NCBI GenBank assembly: GCA_009926065.1 | Contig: RFPP01000021.1 | Coordinates: forward strand, 1 to 34,034 | Direction of reading: 5' to 3' | Length of the DNA stretch: 34,034 bases | From: Flavobacteriaceae bacterium | Lineage (GTDB): Bacteria > Bacteroidota > Bacteroidia > Flavobacteriales > Flavobacteriaceae | Shown here: positions 24,166-32,750 of the stretch, in pieces | Numbering within the stretch: the first letter of the stretch is position 1 | Layout of the letters: each line of letters starts with the position of its first letter | Made by a program: the position numbers and the translations under genes | Notes under the pieces: generated by a model | The model's database searches: none | Seen by the model: the letters and a program-made list of their open reading frames with translations, nothing else | What the model was told of the DNA's origin: nothing

Positions 24166-24927
24166 ATGAGAATCATTTCCTATAATGTTAATGGAATCCG
24201 AGCTGCCATTTCTAAAGGTTTTATAGAATGGTTACAATACTCCAATCCAGACGTTATTTGCCTACAGGAGATCAAAGCTAGTGTGGATCAAGTCCCCCAT
24301 TTGGATATTGAAATGGCAGGATATCCCTATCAATATTATTTTCCTGCAACAAAAAAAGGATATAGTGGTGTTGCTATTTTATCAAAAATTAAACCCAACA
24401 ATATAGTTTTTGGAACTGGAATTGAACATATGGATTTTGAAGGTAGAAATTTACGTGTCGATTTTGATGATTTATCGGTAATGAGTTTGTATTTGCCTTC
24501 TGGCACAAATATTGATCGATTGAATCATAAATTTATGTTCATGGATGATTTTCAGAATTATATTAATGAACTTAAAAAAGAAATTACAAACATGGTTATT
24601 TGTGGTGATTATAACATTTGCCATAAGGCGATTGATATTCATGATCCTATCAGAAATGCCAATGTATCGGGATTTTTACCCCAGGAAAGAGAATGGCTTG
24701 ATCGGTTTTTAAAAAATGGATTTATTGATAGTTTTCGTTTTTTTAATGACCAACCCGATAATTACAGTTGGTGGAGTTACAGAGCCGGCGCTCGTGGAAA
24801 TAATAAAGGATGGAGAATTGACTATTGCCTTGTAAGCGAAACATTAAAAGATAAGTTAAAAAGGGCCTACATTTTGCCAGATGCAAAACATTCTGACCAT
24901 TGTCCCGTTGTAGTAGAAATAGAATAA
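24166..24927 (+). CDS. xth: Exodeoxyribonuclease III / AP endonuclease
   Basis: Cuts DNA 5' of abasic sites and trims 3' blocked ends in base-excision repair; cytoplasmic. The 253-residue length matches the ExoA/Xth family. Catalytic residues are readable in order: Asn7 (NVNGIRAA), Glu35 (LQEIKA), Tyr109 (LYLPSG), Asp148 and Asn150 (GDYNI), Asp219 (RIDYCLVS), and Asp244-His245 (SDHCPV). All are present, so the enzyme should be active. It has its own -7 box and is followed after 26 nt by the OmpA-like lipoprotein gene, which may be cotranscribed. Nothing unusual was noted. Confidence 0.97.
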   Translation: MRIISYNVNGIRAAISKGFIEWLQYSNPDVICLQEIKASVDQVPHLDIEMAGYPYQYYFPATKKGYSGVAILSKIKPNNIVFGTGIEHMDFEGRNLRVDFDDLSVMSLYLPSGTNIDRLNHKFMFMDDFQNYINELKKEITNMVICGDYNICHKAIDIHDPIRNANVSGFLPQEREWLDRFLKNGFIDSFRFFNDQPDNYSWWSYRAGARGNNKGWRIDYCLVSETLKDKLKRAYILPDAKHSDHCPVVVEIE

Positions 24928-24953
24928 TTTAACCCTCGTAATACTAAATTAAA

Positions 24954-25916
24954 ATGATAAAAAAAATTTCAATAGGATTAGTGCTGATTGCATTATCAAG
25001 CTCTTGTGTTTCAAAAAAAGTTTTTAATGACTTAGAAACGAAATTTGCCGATTTAAAGAAAGAAAATAGAAAAACTCAAGACTTATATGACAGCATTTCG
25101 AAAGCTAAAAATCAGCTTGACATCGATTATTCTGCCTTAAAAAAGGACTATGAAAAAACGAAAGCCGAAAGAGATAAATTAGCTATTGACTTTGCTGCCG
25201 CAGATAAAAATCTGAAAACGTTACAGGCTTCTTATACGGCATTAGAAAAAAATAGCGATGAGTCTTTAAAGGAAAACATGGCTAAGAATAGAGAGCTACT
25301 AGCACAATTAGAAGCTAAAGAAAAAGCACTTGCAGCTGAAAAAGAAAGGCTAAATAAACTAAGTGCTGACTTGAAAAAAGGAACTGATCGTGTGAATGAA
25401 TTAGAGAGTATTATGGCGGCTAAGGAAGCTGCGATGAAGAAACTAAAAGACGCCCTATCAAAATCTTTAAAAGCATTTGAAGGAAAAGGATTAACTGTAA
25501 ATCAAAGAGATGGGAAAGTTTATGTTTCTATGGAAAACAAATTACTTTTCGAATCTGGAAGTTGGGCTGTAGGTCCAGAAGGGAAAAAAGCAGTTGTTTT
25601 AGTAGCTTCTGTTTTAGCTCAAAATCCAGATATTTCTGTGTTAATTGAAGGACATACCGATAATGATAAATTTGCTGGAGCTGTTGGACAAATTGAAAAC
25701 AACTGGGATCTATCTACCAAAAGAGCTACTGCAATTGTAAATATCTTATGTGAAAATAAAAACGTTAAAAAAGACAATCTAACTGCGGCCGGAAGGGGAG
25801 AATTTGCTCCATTAATGAGTAATGATAGTCCTGAAGGAAAAGCTAAAAATAGAAGAATTGAGATTATTTTGACCCCAAAATTGGATGAAATATCGAAATT
25901 ATTGAACGAATTGTAA
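24954..25916 (+). CDS. OmpA-family lipoprotein with coiled coil
   Basis: A 320-residue outer-membrane-anchored, peptidoglycan-binding protein. A short hydrophobic signal leads to the lipobox LSSSC (Cys18). A long heptad-rich coiled coil fills about 25-175 (many Lys, Glu and Ala). The C-terminal OmpA domain spans about 195-310, with LLFESGSWAVG, VLIEGHTDN (Asp of the diaminopimelate-binding pair), NWDLSTKRATAIVNIL, AGRGEFAP and NRRIEIILTP (Arg of the pair). It likely ties the outer membrane to the wall through the coiled-coil spacer. A short repetitive terminator follows at 25930-25973. Confidence 0.93.
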   Translation: MIKKISIGLVLIALSSSCVSKKVFNDLETKFADLKKENRKTQDLYDSISKAKNQLDIDYSALKKDYEKTKAERDKLAIDFAAADKNLKTLQASYTALEKNSDESLKENMAKNRELLAQLEAKEKALAAEKERLNKLSADLKKGTDRVNELESIMAAKEAAMKKLKDALSKSLKAFEGKGLTVNQRDGKVYVSMENKLLFESGSWAVGPEGKKAVVLVASVLAQNPDISVLIEGHTDNDKFAGAVGQIENNWDLSTKRATAIVNILCENKNVKKDNLTAAGRGEFAPLMSNDSPEGKAKNRRIEIILTPKLDEISKLLNEL

Positions 25917-25929
25917 AAAGTTTCCAGTA

Positions 25930-25973
25930 AAAAAAAGGTTCGGAGGTTCAGAGGTTCACTTTGAACCTTTTTT
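25930..25973. terminator. Terminator built from three GGTTC words
   Basis: GGTTC occurs three times (25938-25942, 25945-25949, 25953-25957). The last copy forms AGGTTCA (25952-25958), which pairs exactly with TGAACCT (25962-25968) around CTT, followed by T6. The first copy, with its A7 tract, could instead pair with GAACC plus the T run. It is an intrinsic terminator after the OmpA-like gene. Confidence 0.8.
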
Positions 25974-26006
25974 ATGAAAACTAACATTTAATAGTCTATT
26001 GACGAA

Positions 26007-27044
26007 ATGAAATATAGTAATTTACCAAATACAACAATCAAAATCAGTAAAATTGCACTTGGAACCATGACTTTCGGTCAGCAAAATACGGAAACTGAAG
26101 GTCATGCTCAGATGGATTATGCACTAGAAAATGGGGTTAATTTATTTGATACTGCTGAGATGTATTCGATACCTGCAAAAAAAGAAACCTACGGAAGCAC
26201 CGAAAAAATAATTGGAACTTGGTTTAAAAAAACAGGAAATCGTGATAAGGTAATTCTTGCAACAAAAATTGCAGGCCCCAATAGAAACCTAATTTATATG
26301 CGCGATCAAAATGACTTTTCACCTGCAAGTCTCACTTTTGCGTTGGAACAAAGTTTAAAAAGACTTCAAACAGATTACATCGATTTATACCAATTGCACT
26401 GGCCAGAAAGAAAATCGAATATGTTTGGAGAACTTGGGTTTAAAGTTCAGGAAGACCCTTGGGAAGATAATTTCAAATCGGTTTTAGAATGTTTACAAGG
26501 TTTTATAAAACAAGGAAAAATTAGAAATATTGGTGTTTCAAATGAAACTCCGTGGGGATTAATGCGCTTTCTTGAAGAAAGCAAGAAACACCATTTACCA
26601 AGAATGGCAACTATTCAAAATCCATATTCATTAGTAAATAGAAGCTTTGAAGTAGGAATTTCAGAAGTTTGTCATCGAGAAAATGTTGGCCTTCTCGCCT
26701 ATTCCCCATTGGCTTTTGGAGTATTATCAGGAAAATTCCTAAACGGCGCAAACCCTCCAAATGCTAGAATTAATTTATTCCCGCAATTTGTTCGTTACAA
26801 TAGTGAAAATACCCGAGAAGCTACTAAAAGATATAAAGATGTTGCTGATCATTTTGGACTCACATTAACCCAATTATCGTTGGCATTTGTAACTCAACAG
26901 CCTTTTTTGTCAAGCACTATTATTGGAGCCACAACAATGGAACAATTAAAAGAAAATATTAATACTATTGAGGTAACATTAAATGAAAATGTATTGGATG
27001 AAATTGATAAAATTCATGCTATATTTCCAAATCCAGCACCATAA
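26007..27044 (+). CDS. tas: Aldo/keto reductase, Tas-like
   Basis: A 345-residue NADP(H)-dependent reductase, cytoplasmic. The length and sequence are very close to E. coli Tas (346 aa) as remembered: GTMTFGQQNTE, NLFDTAEMY, SLKRLQTDYIDLYQLHWPER, IGVSNETPWGLMRFL, TIQNPYSLVNRSFEVG, LLAYSPLAFGVLSGKFLNGA, STIIGATTMEQLKENI and NPAP at the end. The catalytic tetrad is Asp48, Tyr53, Lys87 and His131. E. coli Tas was isolated through suppression of a tyrosine auxotrophy, but its true substrate is not settled. A lipoprotein gene starts 11 nt downstream. No -7 box is obvious upstream. Confidence 0.93.
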   Translation: MKYSNLPNTTIKISKIALGTMTFGQQNTETEGHAQMDYALENGVNLFDTAEMYSIPAKKETYGSTEKIIGTWFKKTGNRDKVILATKIAGPNRNLIYMRDQNDFSPASLTFALEQSLKRLQTDYIDLYQLHWPERKSNMFGELGFKVQEDPWEDNFKSVLECLQGFIKQGKIRNIGVSNETPWGLMRFLEESKKHHLPRMATIQNPYSLVNRSFEVGISEVCHRENVGLLAYSPLAFGVLSGKFLNGANPPNARINLFPQFVRYNSENTREATKRYKDVADHFGLTLTQLSLAFVTQQPFLSSTIIGATTMEQLKENINTIEVTLNENVLDEIDKIHAIFPNPAP

Positions 27045-27054
27045 ACTTATTAAA

Positions 27055-27495
27055 ATGAAAAAAAATGCTCCCCTTTTTTTACTAATAATTATCATGAATT
27101 TGTTTTCTTGCAACTCATCAAAAGAAAACATTTATTCTTCTCCACCTCAAAAAATAAAATCAATAACTTTTGAAAATTGGACTGCTGGGAGAATGGAAAG
27201 CGGAAGTGGAACCGTTTTTGTTATTGAATTTAAAAAGCCACTTCAAAACAACACCCAGCTTGAAAAAATATATTATAAAAACCTGGAAACGGAATTTATA
27301 AAAGTAAACGAAACTACCTTTAGAGCTAATTTTCATTATAATGCCATTTATCAAAAACACGAAAACTCAGCCATTGGAACAAAAGAATTTCATTTAAAAA
27401 AGAATGAAGCCGTTTTAGAATATCAAAAAAACAATAAAAAATATTGGCATAAATGCACTAAAATTAAAGAAATTACTCCAATACTATTTCCATAG
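27055..27495 (+). CDS. Small lipoprotein of unknown function
   Basis: A 146-residue protein with a lipobox LFSC (Cys19) after a hydrophobic signal that begins at ATG 27055. The longer in-frame start at 26983 lies inside the Tas-like gene and would precede the signal peptide with unrelated residues, so it is not used. The mature part is beta-rich with the segment SGSGTVFVIEFKKPLQNNTQLEKIYYKN and conserved-looking aromatic residues near the end (YWHKCTKIKEITPI). It starts 11 nt after the Tas-like stop and ends 54 nt before the flippase start. No family is recognised. Confidence 0.75.
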   Translation: MKKNAPLFLLIIIMNLFSCNSSKENIYSSPPQKIKSITFENWTAGRMESGSGTVFVIEFKKPLQNNTQLEKIYYKNLETEFIKVNETTFRANFHYNAIYQKHENSAIGTKEFHLKKNEAVLEYQKNNKKYWHKCTKIKEITPILFP

Positions 27496-27515
27496 AAAAT
27501 ATGCTAAAAATTACT

Positions 27516-27523
27516 TATTTTTG
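27516..27523 (+). promoter_or_regulatory. -7 box (TATTTTTG) for the flippase gene
   Basis: TATTTTTG matches TAnnTTTG and ends 26 nt before the TTG start at 27550. No upstream TTG is at standard spacing. It supports the unusual TTG start codon and a new transcription unit here. Confidence 0.4.
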
Positions 27524-27549
27524 TTAATTACAAATTACAAATAGCTATT

Positions 27550-29016
27550 TTGAGTTTATATAAAAATCTATTCAAACAAACTGCAATTTACGGACTCGCA
27601 ACAGTTTTGCCGCGTATGTTCAGTTTTTTATTAGTGCCATTATATACCGATTTACTTCCTAAAGCTGCCTACGGAAAAGTGAACATCGTGTTTGCATGGA
27701 TGATTTTCTTTAATGTAATTTTAGCCTATGGAATGGAAACCACTTTTTTTCGATTCTATAATAACGAACCCAATAAAAAAGCTGTAATAGAAACAACAAC
27801 CGTTTCCCTGTTTTGGTCAACTTTGATTTTTCTTTGTTCTTCATTATTGTTAAAAAATCAACTAGCCAATTGGTCCGGAATCGACGTGCAATATATTATA
27901 TATACCATCTGGATTCTAGTTTTAGACGCATTGGTAATTGTGCCATTTTCTAAACTTCGTGCATACCAAAGACCCGTAATTTATGCTATTGTTAAAATAG
28001 GAAATGTAGTTATAAACTTGTCATTAAACATTTTTTTCCTAATCTATTTACCAAAAATTGCTCAAGCTAATCCTGAGAGTTTTCTGGGTTCTTTATATAC
28101 CGATAATTTTGAAGTGGGTTATATTTTTGTTTCTAATATCATTGCAAGTTTACTAACCTTTATAGTATTATCTCCAAACTATTTTCACGTTAATTGGGAA
28201 TTTGACTTTGCTATATGGAAACGAATGATGCGCTACGGATTGCCAATTATGGTGGCCGGAATTGCTTTTGCAATCAACGAACAATTTGACAAAATCCTAT
28301 TAGGAAAACTACTCCCTGCCAATATTGCAGAAGCAGAAGTTGGGGTTTATTCCGCTTGTTATAAACTAGGATTATTCATGGTTTTATTTAGAACCGCCTA
28401 TACTTTGGGTATAGAACCTTTCTTTTTCAGTCATGCGAAAAATGAAAATGCACCCCAAACCTATGCTACAATTACTAAATATTTCGTCATTTTCGGCTCT
28501 TTTATTTTACTTTCTGTAATTGTTTTTGCCGACGTTTTAAAATATATTATGCTTCGCGATTCCTCCTATTGGGAAGCTATGAGGGTGGTTCCGCTGATTA
28601 TTTTGGCCAATTTTTTCCTTGGTATTTACACTAATTTGTCGGTATGGTACAAGCTAATTGATAAAACCTATATAGGCGCCTATATTTCAATTTTTGGGGC
28701 ACTAGTTACGTTAATTTTAAATTTCACATTAATCCCAATCATGGGGTATTATGGGTCGGCAATAGCTACCATTGTGGCCTATGGAAGCATGATGACGATT
28801 TCCTATTTTCTTGGAAATCAATATTATCCAATTCCCTACGAAATGAAAAAAATAATTGGTTACATGGGGTTATCAATCGTTTTTTCAGTCATATCATTCT
28901 ATTATTTCCGTGAAAACTACTTCGTGGGTGTATCTTTATTACTACTATTTATGTATTTTATATATCACAACGAAAAAGAAACTTTAAACAGAATTTTAAA
29001 ACGTAAAAATAATTAG
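27550..29016 (+). CDS. Oligosaccharide flippase / polysaccharide exporter (Wzx, MATE/MOP superfamily)
   Basis: A 488-residue inner-membrane protein with about 14 TM helices, of the polysaccharide-biosynthesis branch of the MOP superfamily. The N-terminus (SLYKNLFKQTAIYGLATVLPRMFSFLLVPLYTD-type, residues 2-34) is typical of Wzx-like flippases moving lipid-linked sugars across the membrane. It starts with TTG (27550-27552) and no nearby ATG gives an alternative in this frame. The reading frame ends with TAG at 29014-29016, a stop lying inside the first bases of repeat copy B. Downstream are dut and a sugar-nucleotide transferase. The exact glycan is unknown. Confidence 0.9.
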   Translation: MSLYKNLFKQTAIYGLATVLPRMFSFLLVPLYTDLLPKAAYGKVNIVFAWMIFFNVILAYGMETTFFRFYNNEPNKKAVIETTTVSLFWSTLIFLCSSLLLKNQLANWSGIDVQYIIYTIWILVLDALVIVPFSKLRAYQRPVIYAIVKIGNVVINLSLNIFFLIYLPKIAQANPESFLGSLYTDNFEVGYIFVSNIIASLLTFIVLSPNYFHVNWEFDFAIWKRMMRYGLPIMVAGIAFAINEQFDKILLGKLLPANIAEAEVGVYSACYKLGLFMVLFRTAYTLGIEPFFFSHAKNENAPQTYATITKYFVIFGSFILLSVIVFADVLKYIMLRDSSYWEAMRVVPLIILANFFLGIYTNLSVWYKLIDKTYIGAYISIFGALVTLILNFTLIPIMGYYGSAIATIVAYGSMMTISYFLGNQYYPIPYEMKKIIGYMGLSIVFSVISFYYFRENYFVGVSLLLLFMYFIYHNEKETLNRILKRKNN

Positions 29017-29080
29017 AAGTTATTTCCCGCTATCCACTGTATCCACACTAAAAGTGAGGGATGCCGCTACTATCGGGACT
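29013..29080 (+). repeat. Structured dispersed element, copy B (between flippase and dut)
   Basis: Forward sequence starts TTAGAAGTTATTTCCCGC and ends GGATGCCGCTACT and TCGGGACTA, the same flanks as copy A in the gpsA leader, with a different shorter middle. Inside it, CACT and AGTG can close a short hairpin over AAA, ATCC pairs with GGAT and CCCG with CGGG. The first bases overlap the flippase stop codon and the end lies 37 nt before the dut ATG. Both copies run in the direction of their neighbouring genes. I could not confirm a Flavo-1 match. Confidence 0.7.
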
Positions 29081-29117
29081 AAAAACACTTAGTAAATCAA
29101 ATTTAATTTTAGGTTAA

Positions 29118-29552
29118 ATGAAAATAAACATCATTAATAAATCACAACACAAATTACCAAACTACGAAACTATTGCTTCGGCTGGAATGGATTTACGTGC
29201 CAATTTAACTGAATCTATAACCCTAAATCCGTTGGAAAGAACCGTCGTAAAAACCGGACTTTTCATTGAATTACCTATTGGTTACGAAGCACAAGTACGC
29301 CCAAGAAGTGGATTGGCAGCCAAAAACGGAATCACCGTTCTGAATTCCCCAGGAACTGTAGATGCAGATTATAGAGGAGAAATTGGAGTGATTTTAGTAA
29401 ATTTATCCCGCGAACCTTTCGTTATCGAAAATGGAGAAAGAGTCGCGCAATTAATCATCGCGAAACACGAACGTGCGCAATGGATCGAAGTTCAAGAATT
29501 GTCAGAAACAACAAGAGGCGAAGGAGGTTTTGGAAGCACTGGAGTAAAATAA
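29118..29552 (+). CDS. dut: dUTP diphosphatase (trimeric)
   Basis: Hydrolyses dUTP to dUMP, keeping uracil out of DNA and feeding dTMP synthesis; cytoplasmic. At 144 residues it is the typical length of the homotrimeric family. Motifs I-V are all present: [25 protein letters not shown] (motif III with the catalytic Asp and Tyr), RVAQLII and the flexible C-terminal [10 protein letters not shown]. Although not an envelope gene, it sits between the flippase and sugar-nucleotide transferase genes, all on the same strand, and its transcript may start upstream through copy B. Confidence 0.97.
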   Translation: MKINIINKSQHKLPNYETIASAGMDLRANLTESITLNPLERTVVKTGLFIELPIGYEAQVRPRSGLAAKNGITVLNSPGTVDADYRGEIGVILVNLSREPFVIENGERVAQLIIAKHERAQWIEVQELSETTRGEGGFGSTGVK

Positions 29553-29564
29553 TAAATAATAACC

Positions 29565-29595
29565 GGAACGAGATTGCTTCGTTCCTCGCAAAGAC
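29565..29595 (+). repeat. Short hairpin element upstream of the nucleotidyltransferase gene
   Basis: GGAACGA (29565-29571) pairs exactly with TCGTTCC (29579-29585) around GATTGCT. The following TCGCAAAGAC extends a sequence of the type ATTGCTTCGTTCCTCGCAA, which I recall as a commonly dispersed intergenic word. Its end is 6 nt before the start codon at 29601. It also codes an apparent N-terminal extension of the next gene, which is not real. Confidence 0.55.
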
Positions 29596-29600
29596 AAAAT

Positions 29601-30611
29601 ATGAAAATAATAGTGCCAATGGCGGGCCGTGGTTCCCGATTAAGACCACATACTTTAACCGTTCCAAAACCTTTAATCCCAATTGCTGGAAAACCGATTG
29701 TTCATCGATTAGTGGAAGATATCGCAGAAGTAATCAATCAAGAAATTGAAGAAATCGCCTTTATTATCCATAAAGATTTTGGAAAACAAGTAGAAGTTGA
29801 ACTTATTGCAATAGCTCATAAATTAGGCGCTAAAGGCACCATTAATTATCAAAATGAAGCTTTAGGAACTGCCCATGCTATACTTTGCGCCAAAGAATCA
29901 ATGCAAGGACCAATCGTAGTTGCCTATGCCGACACCCTTTTTAGAGCCGATTTTTCTCTTGATACCTCAGCCGATAGTGTTATTTGGGTAAAACAAGTGG
30001 AAGATCCAAGTGCTTTTGGAGTAGTACAATTAAATGAAAATAATCAAATTGTTGACTTCGTAGAAAAACCAAAAGAGTTTGTATCTGACCTTGCAATAAT
30101 CGGAATATACTATTTTAAATCTGGGGAGACTTTACGTGGTGAATTACAATATTTATTAGATAATGATATTAGTAAAGGAGGGGAATATCAATTGACAGAT
30201 GCCCTTGAAAACATGAAAGTAAAAGGATTGAAATTTGTTCCAGGTAAAGTTGATGAATGGATGGATTGCGGAAACAAAAATGTAACGGTAGAGACCAATT
30301 CGCGATTATTAAATTTCCTTCATGCCGACGGAGAAAATCTAGTTGATTCTTCTGTAATTTCTGAAAACAGCACCATCATTCAGCCTTGTTTTATTGGTGA
30401 AAATGTAAAACTGATAAATGCGACTGTTGGGCCAAATGTTTCATTAGGAAATGGTTGTACTGTTGAAAATGCAACAATAAAAAACAGCTTAATTCAAAAT
30501 CAATCTACAATAAAAAACGCCCATTTAGACAATGCAATGATTGGCAGTTTTGCTAGTTTTGATGGTAATTTTACAAGTATCAGTATTGGAGATTACTCCG
30601 TTTTAGAATAA
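29601..30611 (+). CDS. Sugar nucleotidyltransferase with left-handed beta-helix tail
   Basis: A 336-residue enzyme that joins a nucleoside triphosphate to a sugar 1-phosphate. The signature is VPMAGRGSRLRPHTLTVPKPLIPIAGKP near the N-terminus (Gly-rich loop, Arg, and the PK of the G-x-G-x-R...PK motif). Family blocks include GTAHAILCA, VAYADTLF and FVEKP. A C-terminal hexapeptide-repeat beta-helix spans about 255-330 (GENVKLINATVGPNVSLGNGCTVE-like steps). Whether the sugar is glucose or mannose and the nucleotide dTTP, UTP or GTP cannot be told. The start is the ATG at 29601; the frame from TTG 29574 lies inside the hairpin element. Confidence 0.92.
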   Translation: MKIIVPMAGRGSRLRPHTLTVPKPLIPIAGKPIVHRLVEDIAEVINQEIEEIAFIIHKDFGKQVEVELIAIAHKLGAKGTINYQNEALGTAHAILCAKESMQGPIVVAYADTLFRADFSLDTSADSVIWVKQVEDPSAFGVVQLNENNQIVDFVEKPKEFVSDLAIIGIYYFKSGETLRGELQYLLDNDISKGGEYQLTDALENMKVKGLKFVPGKVDEWMDCGNKNVTVETNSRLLNFLHADGENLVDSSVISENSTIIQPCFIGENVKLINATVGPNVSLGNGCTVENATIKNSLIQNQSTIKNAHLDNAMIGSFASFDGNFTSISIGDYSVLE

Positions 30612-31958
30612 ATGAAAAAACTGTTTCTAATATTTCTTTTTTCCGGTTTGCTTTGCAATACAGCATCACTTTTGGCGCAAAATCAGCCTGAAGATGTGGC
30701 ATTAGAAAAAGATGATTTTCAAGACTCGTTTTTTGAATCGTTGAAGCAAAAAGGGATTGAAAATTATGATAAAGCAATTATTGAATTAGAAAAATGTTTG
30801 AAAATCCAACCTAATAATGCTACTATTTACTTTGAACTTGGAAAGAATTATTTTGAAGCGAAAGAGTATAAAAAAGCCTACGAATCATTTGAAAAAGCAA
30901 CAAAATTAGATCCAACTAATCGCTGGTTTTGGGTTGGAATGTACGATGTGTGTTTTGAAACCAAAGAATATGAAAAGGCAATTCCAATCGTTTTAAAACT
31001 TATAGAATTCAAAAAAGAATATAAGGAAGACTTGGTTTCTCTTTACATGAATACGAATCAATATGATAATGCACTCGAGTTAATAAACGAACTTAATGAT
31101 GAAGTTGGAAAATTAGAAATACGAACACTTTACAAAGCTCAAATTCTAGAAGATCCTAAATATCATAGTTCAGAACGAATAAATTTATTGGAACAAATTA
31201 AGAAAAACCCAAAAGAGGAATCAAATTATCTTGCTTTAATATTTTTATATAACAAACAAAACCAAGAAGAATTAGCACAAGAAATTGCAAAGAAATTAGA
31301 ACTGGAAATTCCAGATTCTGATTGGGCTAAAGTAAGCTTATTTAAATCGTATTTAAAAAGTAACGATGGAGACAATGCTGTAAAAGCAATGAATTTTGTT
31401 CTTGGAAGTACCAAAATAGATCAAAAGATAAAACATCGAATGCTAAACGAATTTCTACTATTTATCAAAGACAAACCTCAATATGATTTAGATTTAGAAA
31501 AAGCAATTTCCTATTTCGATAATGATAAATCTGTTCAAGTTGCAAAAGAAATAGGGAAGTTTTATCACAATAAAAAGAACTGGGAAAAAGCAATTCGATT
31601 CTATGAAATACAATTAAAAAAAATGCCTGATAATATAGAAACGGCATTACTTTTGTTTGAATCTTATACTGAAAAAAATGATTTTGACGTTATAGAAAAG
31701 AAAGCTGATGCATTTATAGAGATTTATCCAACTCAACCGGAATTTTATTATTATTTAGGTTTGGCTTATAATCATCAAGGCTCATTTAAAAAAGCAAAAG
31801 AAATACTGGAATCTGGTGTAGATTTGGTTATTGATAATCCGAAACTTGAGCTCAATTTCAACATACAGTTGGGAGAAGCATATAATGGATTGGGTGATAT
31901 GAAGAAAAAAAAATACTATTTTTCAAAAGCAGAAAATGCTTTAAAAAACAAAAATTAA
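30612..31958 (+). CDS. Periplasmic TPR protein
   Basis: A 448-residue secreted or periplasmic protein: a signal peptide (about 1-24, ending in LLAQ) and then tetratricopeptide repeats across nearly the full length, with clear units at 40-150 (KCLKIQPNNATIYFELGKNYFEAKEYKKAYESF) and 325-440. It begins immediately after the nucleotidyltransferase stop (TAA then ATG, no gap) and its stop shares one base with the DUF4292 start, so all three are coupled. TPRs scaffold proteins; acting with the neighbouring lipoprotein and EnvC-like protein in envelope assembly is an inference. No other domain was seen. Confidence 0.9.
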   Translation: MKKLFLIFLFSGLLCNTASLLAQNQPEDVALEKDDFQDSFFESLKQKGIENYDKAIIELEKCLKIQPNNATIYFELGKNYFEAKEYKKAYESFEKATKLDPTNRWFWVGMYDVCFETKEYEKAIPIVLKLIEFKKEYKEDLVSLYMNTNQYDNALELINELNDEVGKLEIRTLYKAQILEDPKYHSSERINLLEQIKKNPKEESNYLALIFLYNKQNQEELAQEIAKKLELEIPDSDWAKVSLFKSYLKSNDGDNAVKAMNFVLGSTKIDQKIKHRMLNEFLLFIKDKPQYDLDLEKAISYFDNDKSVQVAKEIGKFYHNKKNWEKAIRFYEIQLKKMPDNIETALLLFESYTEKNDFDVIEKKADAFIEIYPTQPEFYYYLGLAYNHQGSFKKAKEILESGVDLVIDNPKLELNFNIQLGEAYNGLGDMKKKKYYFSKAENALKNKN

Positions 31959-32728
31959 TGAAAAAACTTATTGGTTTGCTGTTCTTTGGTTTACTTGTTT
32001 CCTGCTCAGCAAAAAAGGCTATAATTGTTGAACCAACTGCTAATTACAAATTATCGGCTGATAAAATAATTGAAAATCATTACAAAAATGAATTGAATTT
32101 CAACACCTTATACATTAAATCTAGTATAAGTTATAAAGATCCAAACCAATCTCAAAATGTAACCGCTGAAATCAAAATTAAGAAAGACAAGATTATTTTA
32201 GTAAGCATCAGAATATTAGGAATTACAATGGCTAAAGCCCTAATAACTCCTGATAAAGTACAATATTACGAGAAAATAAATAGCAGCTATTTTGATGGAA
32301 ATTATTCGGCTTTAAGTAAATTATTAGGCATAGAATTGGACTTTCAAAAAGTTCAAAACTTACTTTTAGGACAAGCATTCGATAATTTGAAAAATGAAAA
32401 ATACAATTTTGCTTTAGAAGACAATAAATATAAATTAGAATCTATATCAAATTCCGATATTATAAGAAAAATCTATTTGTTAGACAATAATTTCTTGATA
32501 CATAAAGAAGAAATTGCCCAACCAGTATTAGAGAGAATGTTACAAGTAATTTATCCGGCTCGTAAGTCCGCTGAAGAGTTCAATTTACCCGCAGGAATTG
32601 CAATTGAAGCTAATCAGAAATCTGAAAAAACAACAATAAATATCAATTATAATACAATTTCATTCAACGAAGAGCTATCTTTTCCATATTCTGTTCCAAA
32701 TTCGTATGAAAGAATTTTTATTAATTAA
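31958..32728 (+). CDS. DUF4292 lipoprotein, possible LolB-like fold
   Basis: A 256-residue predicted outer-membrane lipoprotein: a signal with lipobox LVSC (Cys16) precedes the mature domain. The pattern FNTLYIKSSISYKDPNQ, ITMAKALITPDKVQYYEKINSSYFDGNYSALSKLLGIELDFQKVQNLLLGQAF and a string of beta strands afterwards resemble the LolA/LolB half-barrel (inference from sequence pattern only). DUF4292 proteins have no established function. It overlaps the TPR gene by one base. The stop codon TAA is embedded in a TAAATTTG box for the next gene. It may help move or anchor lipidated molecules at the outer membrane. Confidence 0.85.
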   Translation: MKKLIGLLFFGLLVSCSAKKAIIVEPTANYKLSADKIIENHYKNELNFNTLYIKSSISYKDPNQSQNVTAEIKIKKDKIILVSIRILGITMAKALITPDKVQYYEKINSSYFDGNYSALSKLLGIELDFQKVQNLLLGQAFDNLKNEKYNFALEDNKYKLESISNSDIIRKIYLLDNNFLIHKEEIAQPVLERMLQVIYPARKSAEEFNLPAGIAIEANQKSEKTTININYNTISFNEELSFPYSVPNSYERIFIN

Positions 32729-32733
32729 ATTTG
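32726..32733 (+). promoter_or_regulatory. -7 box (TAAATTTG) for the EnvC-like gene
   Basis: TAAATTTG matches TAnnTTTG and begins with the stop codon of the DUF4292 gene. It ends 17 nt before the ATG at 32751. No TTG lies at standard distance. It may give the last gene an independent promoter. Confidence 0.4.
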
Positions 32734-32750
32734 CAAAAAATAGCATCAAT

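Noticed and set aside
26983..27054. Longer start of the small lipoprotein, inside the Tas-like gene
   Set aside because: It would place unrelated residues before the signal peptide and lipobox; ATG 27055 begins the signal directly.
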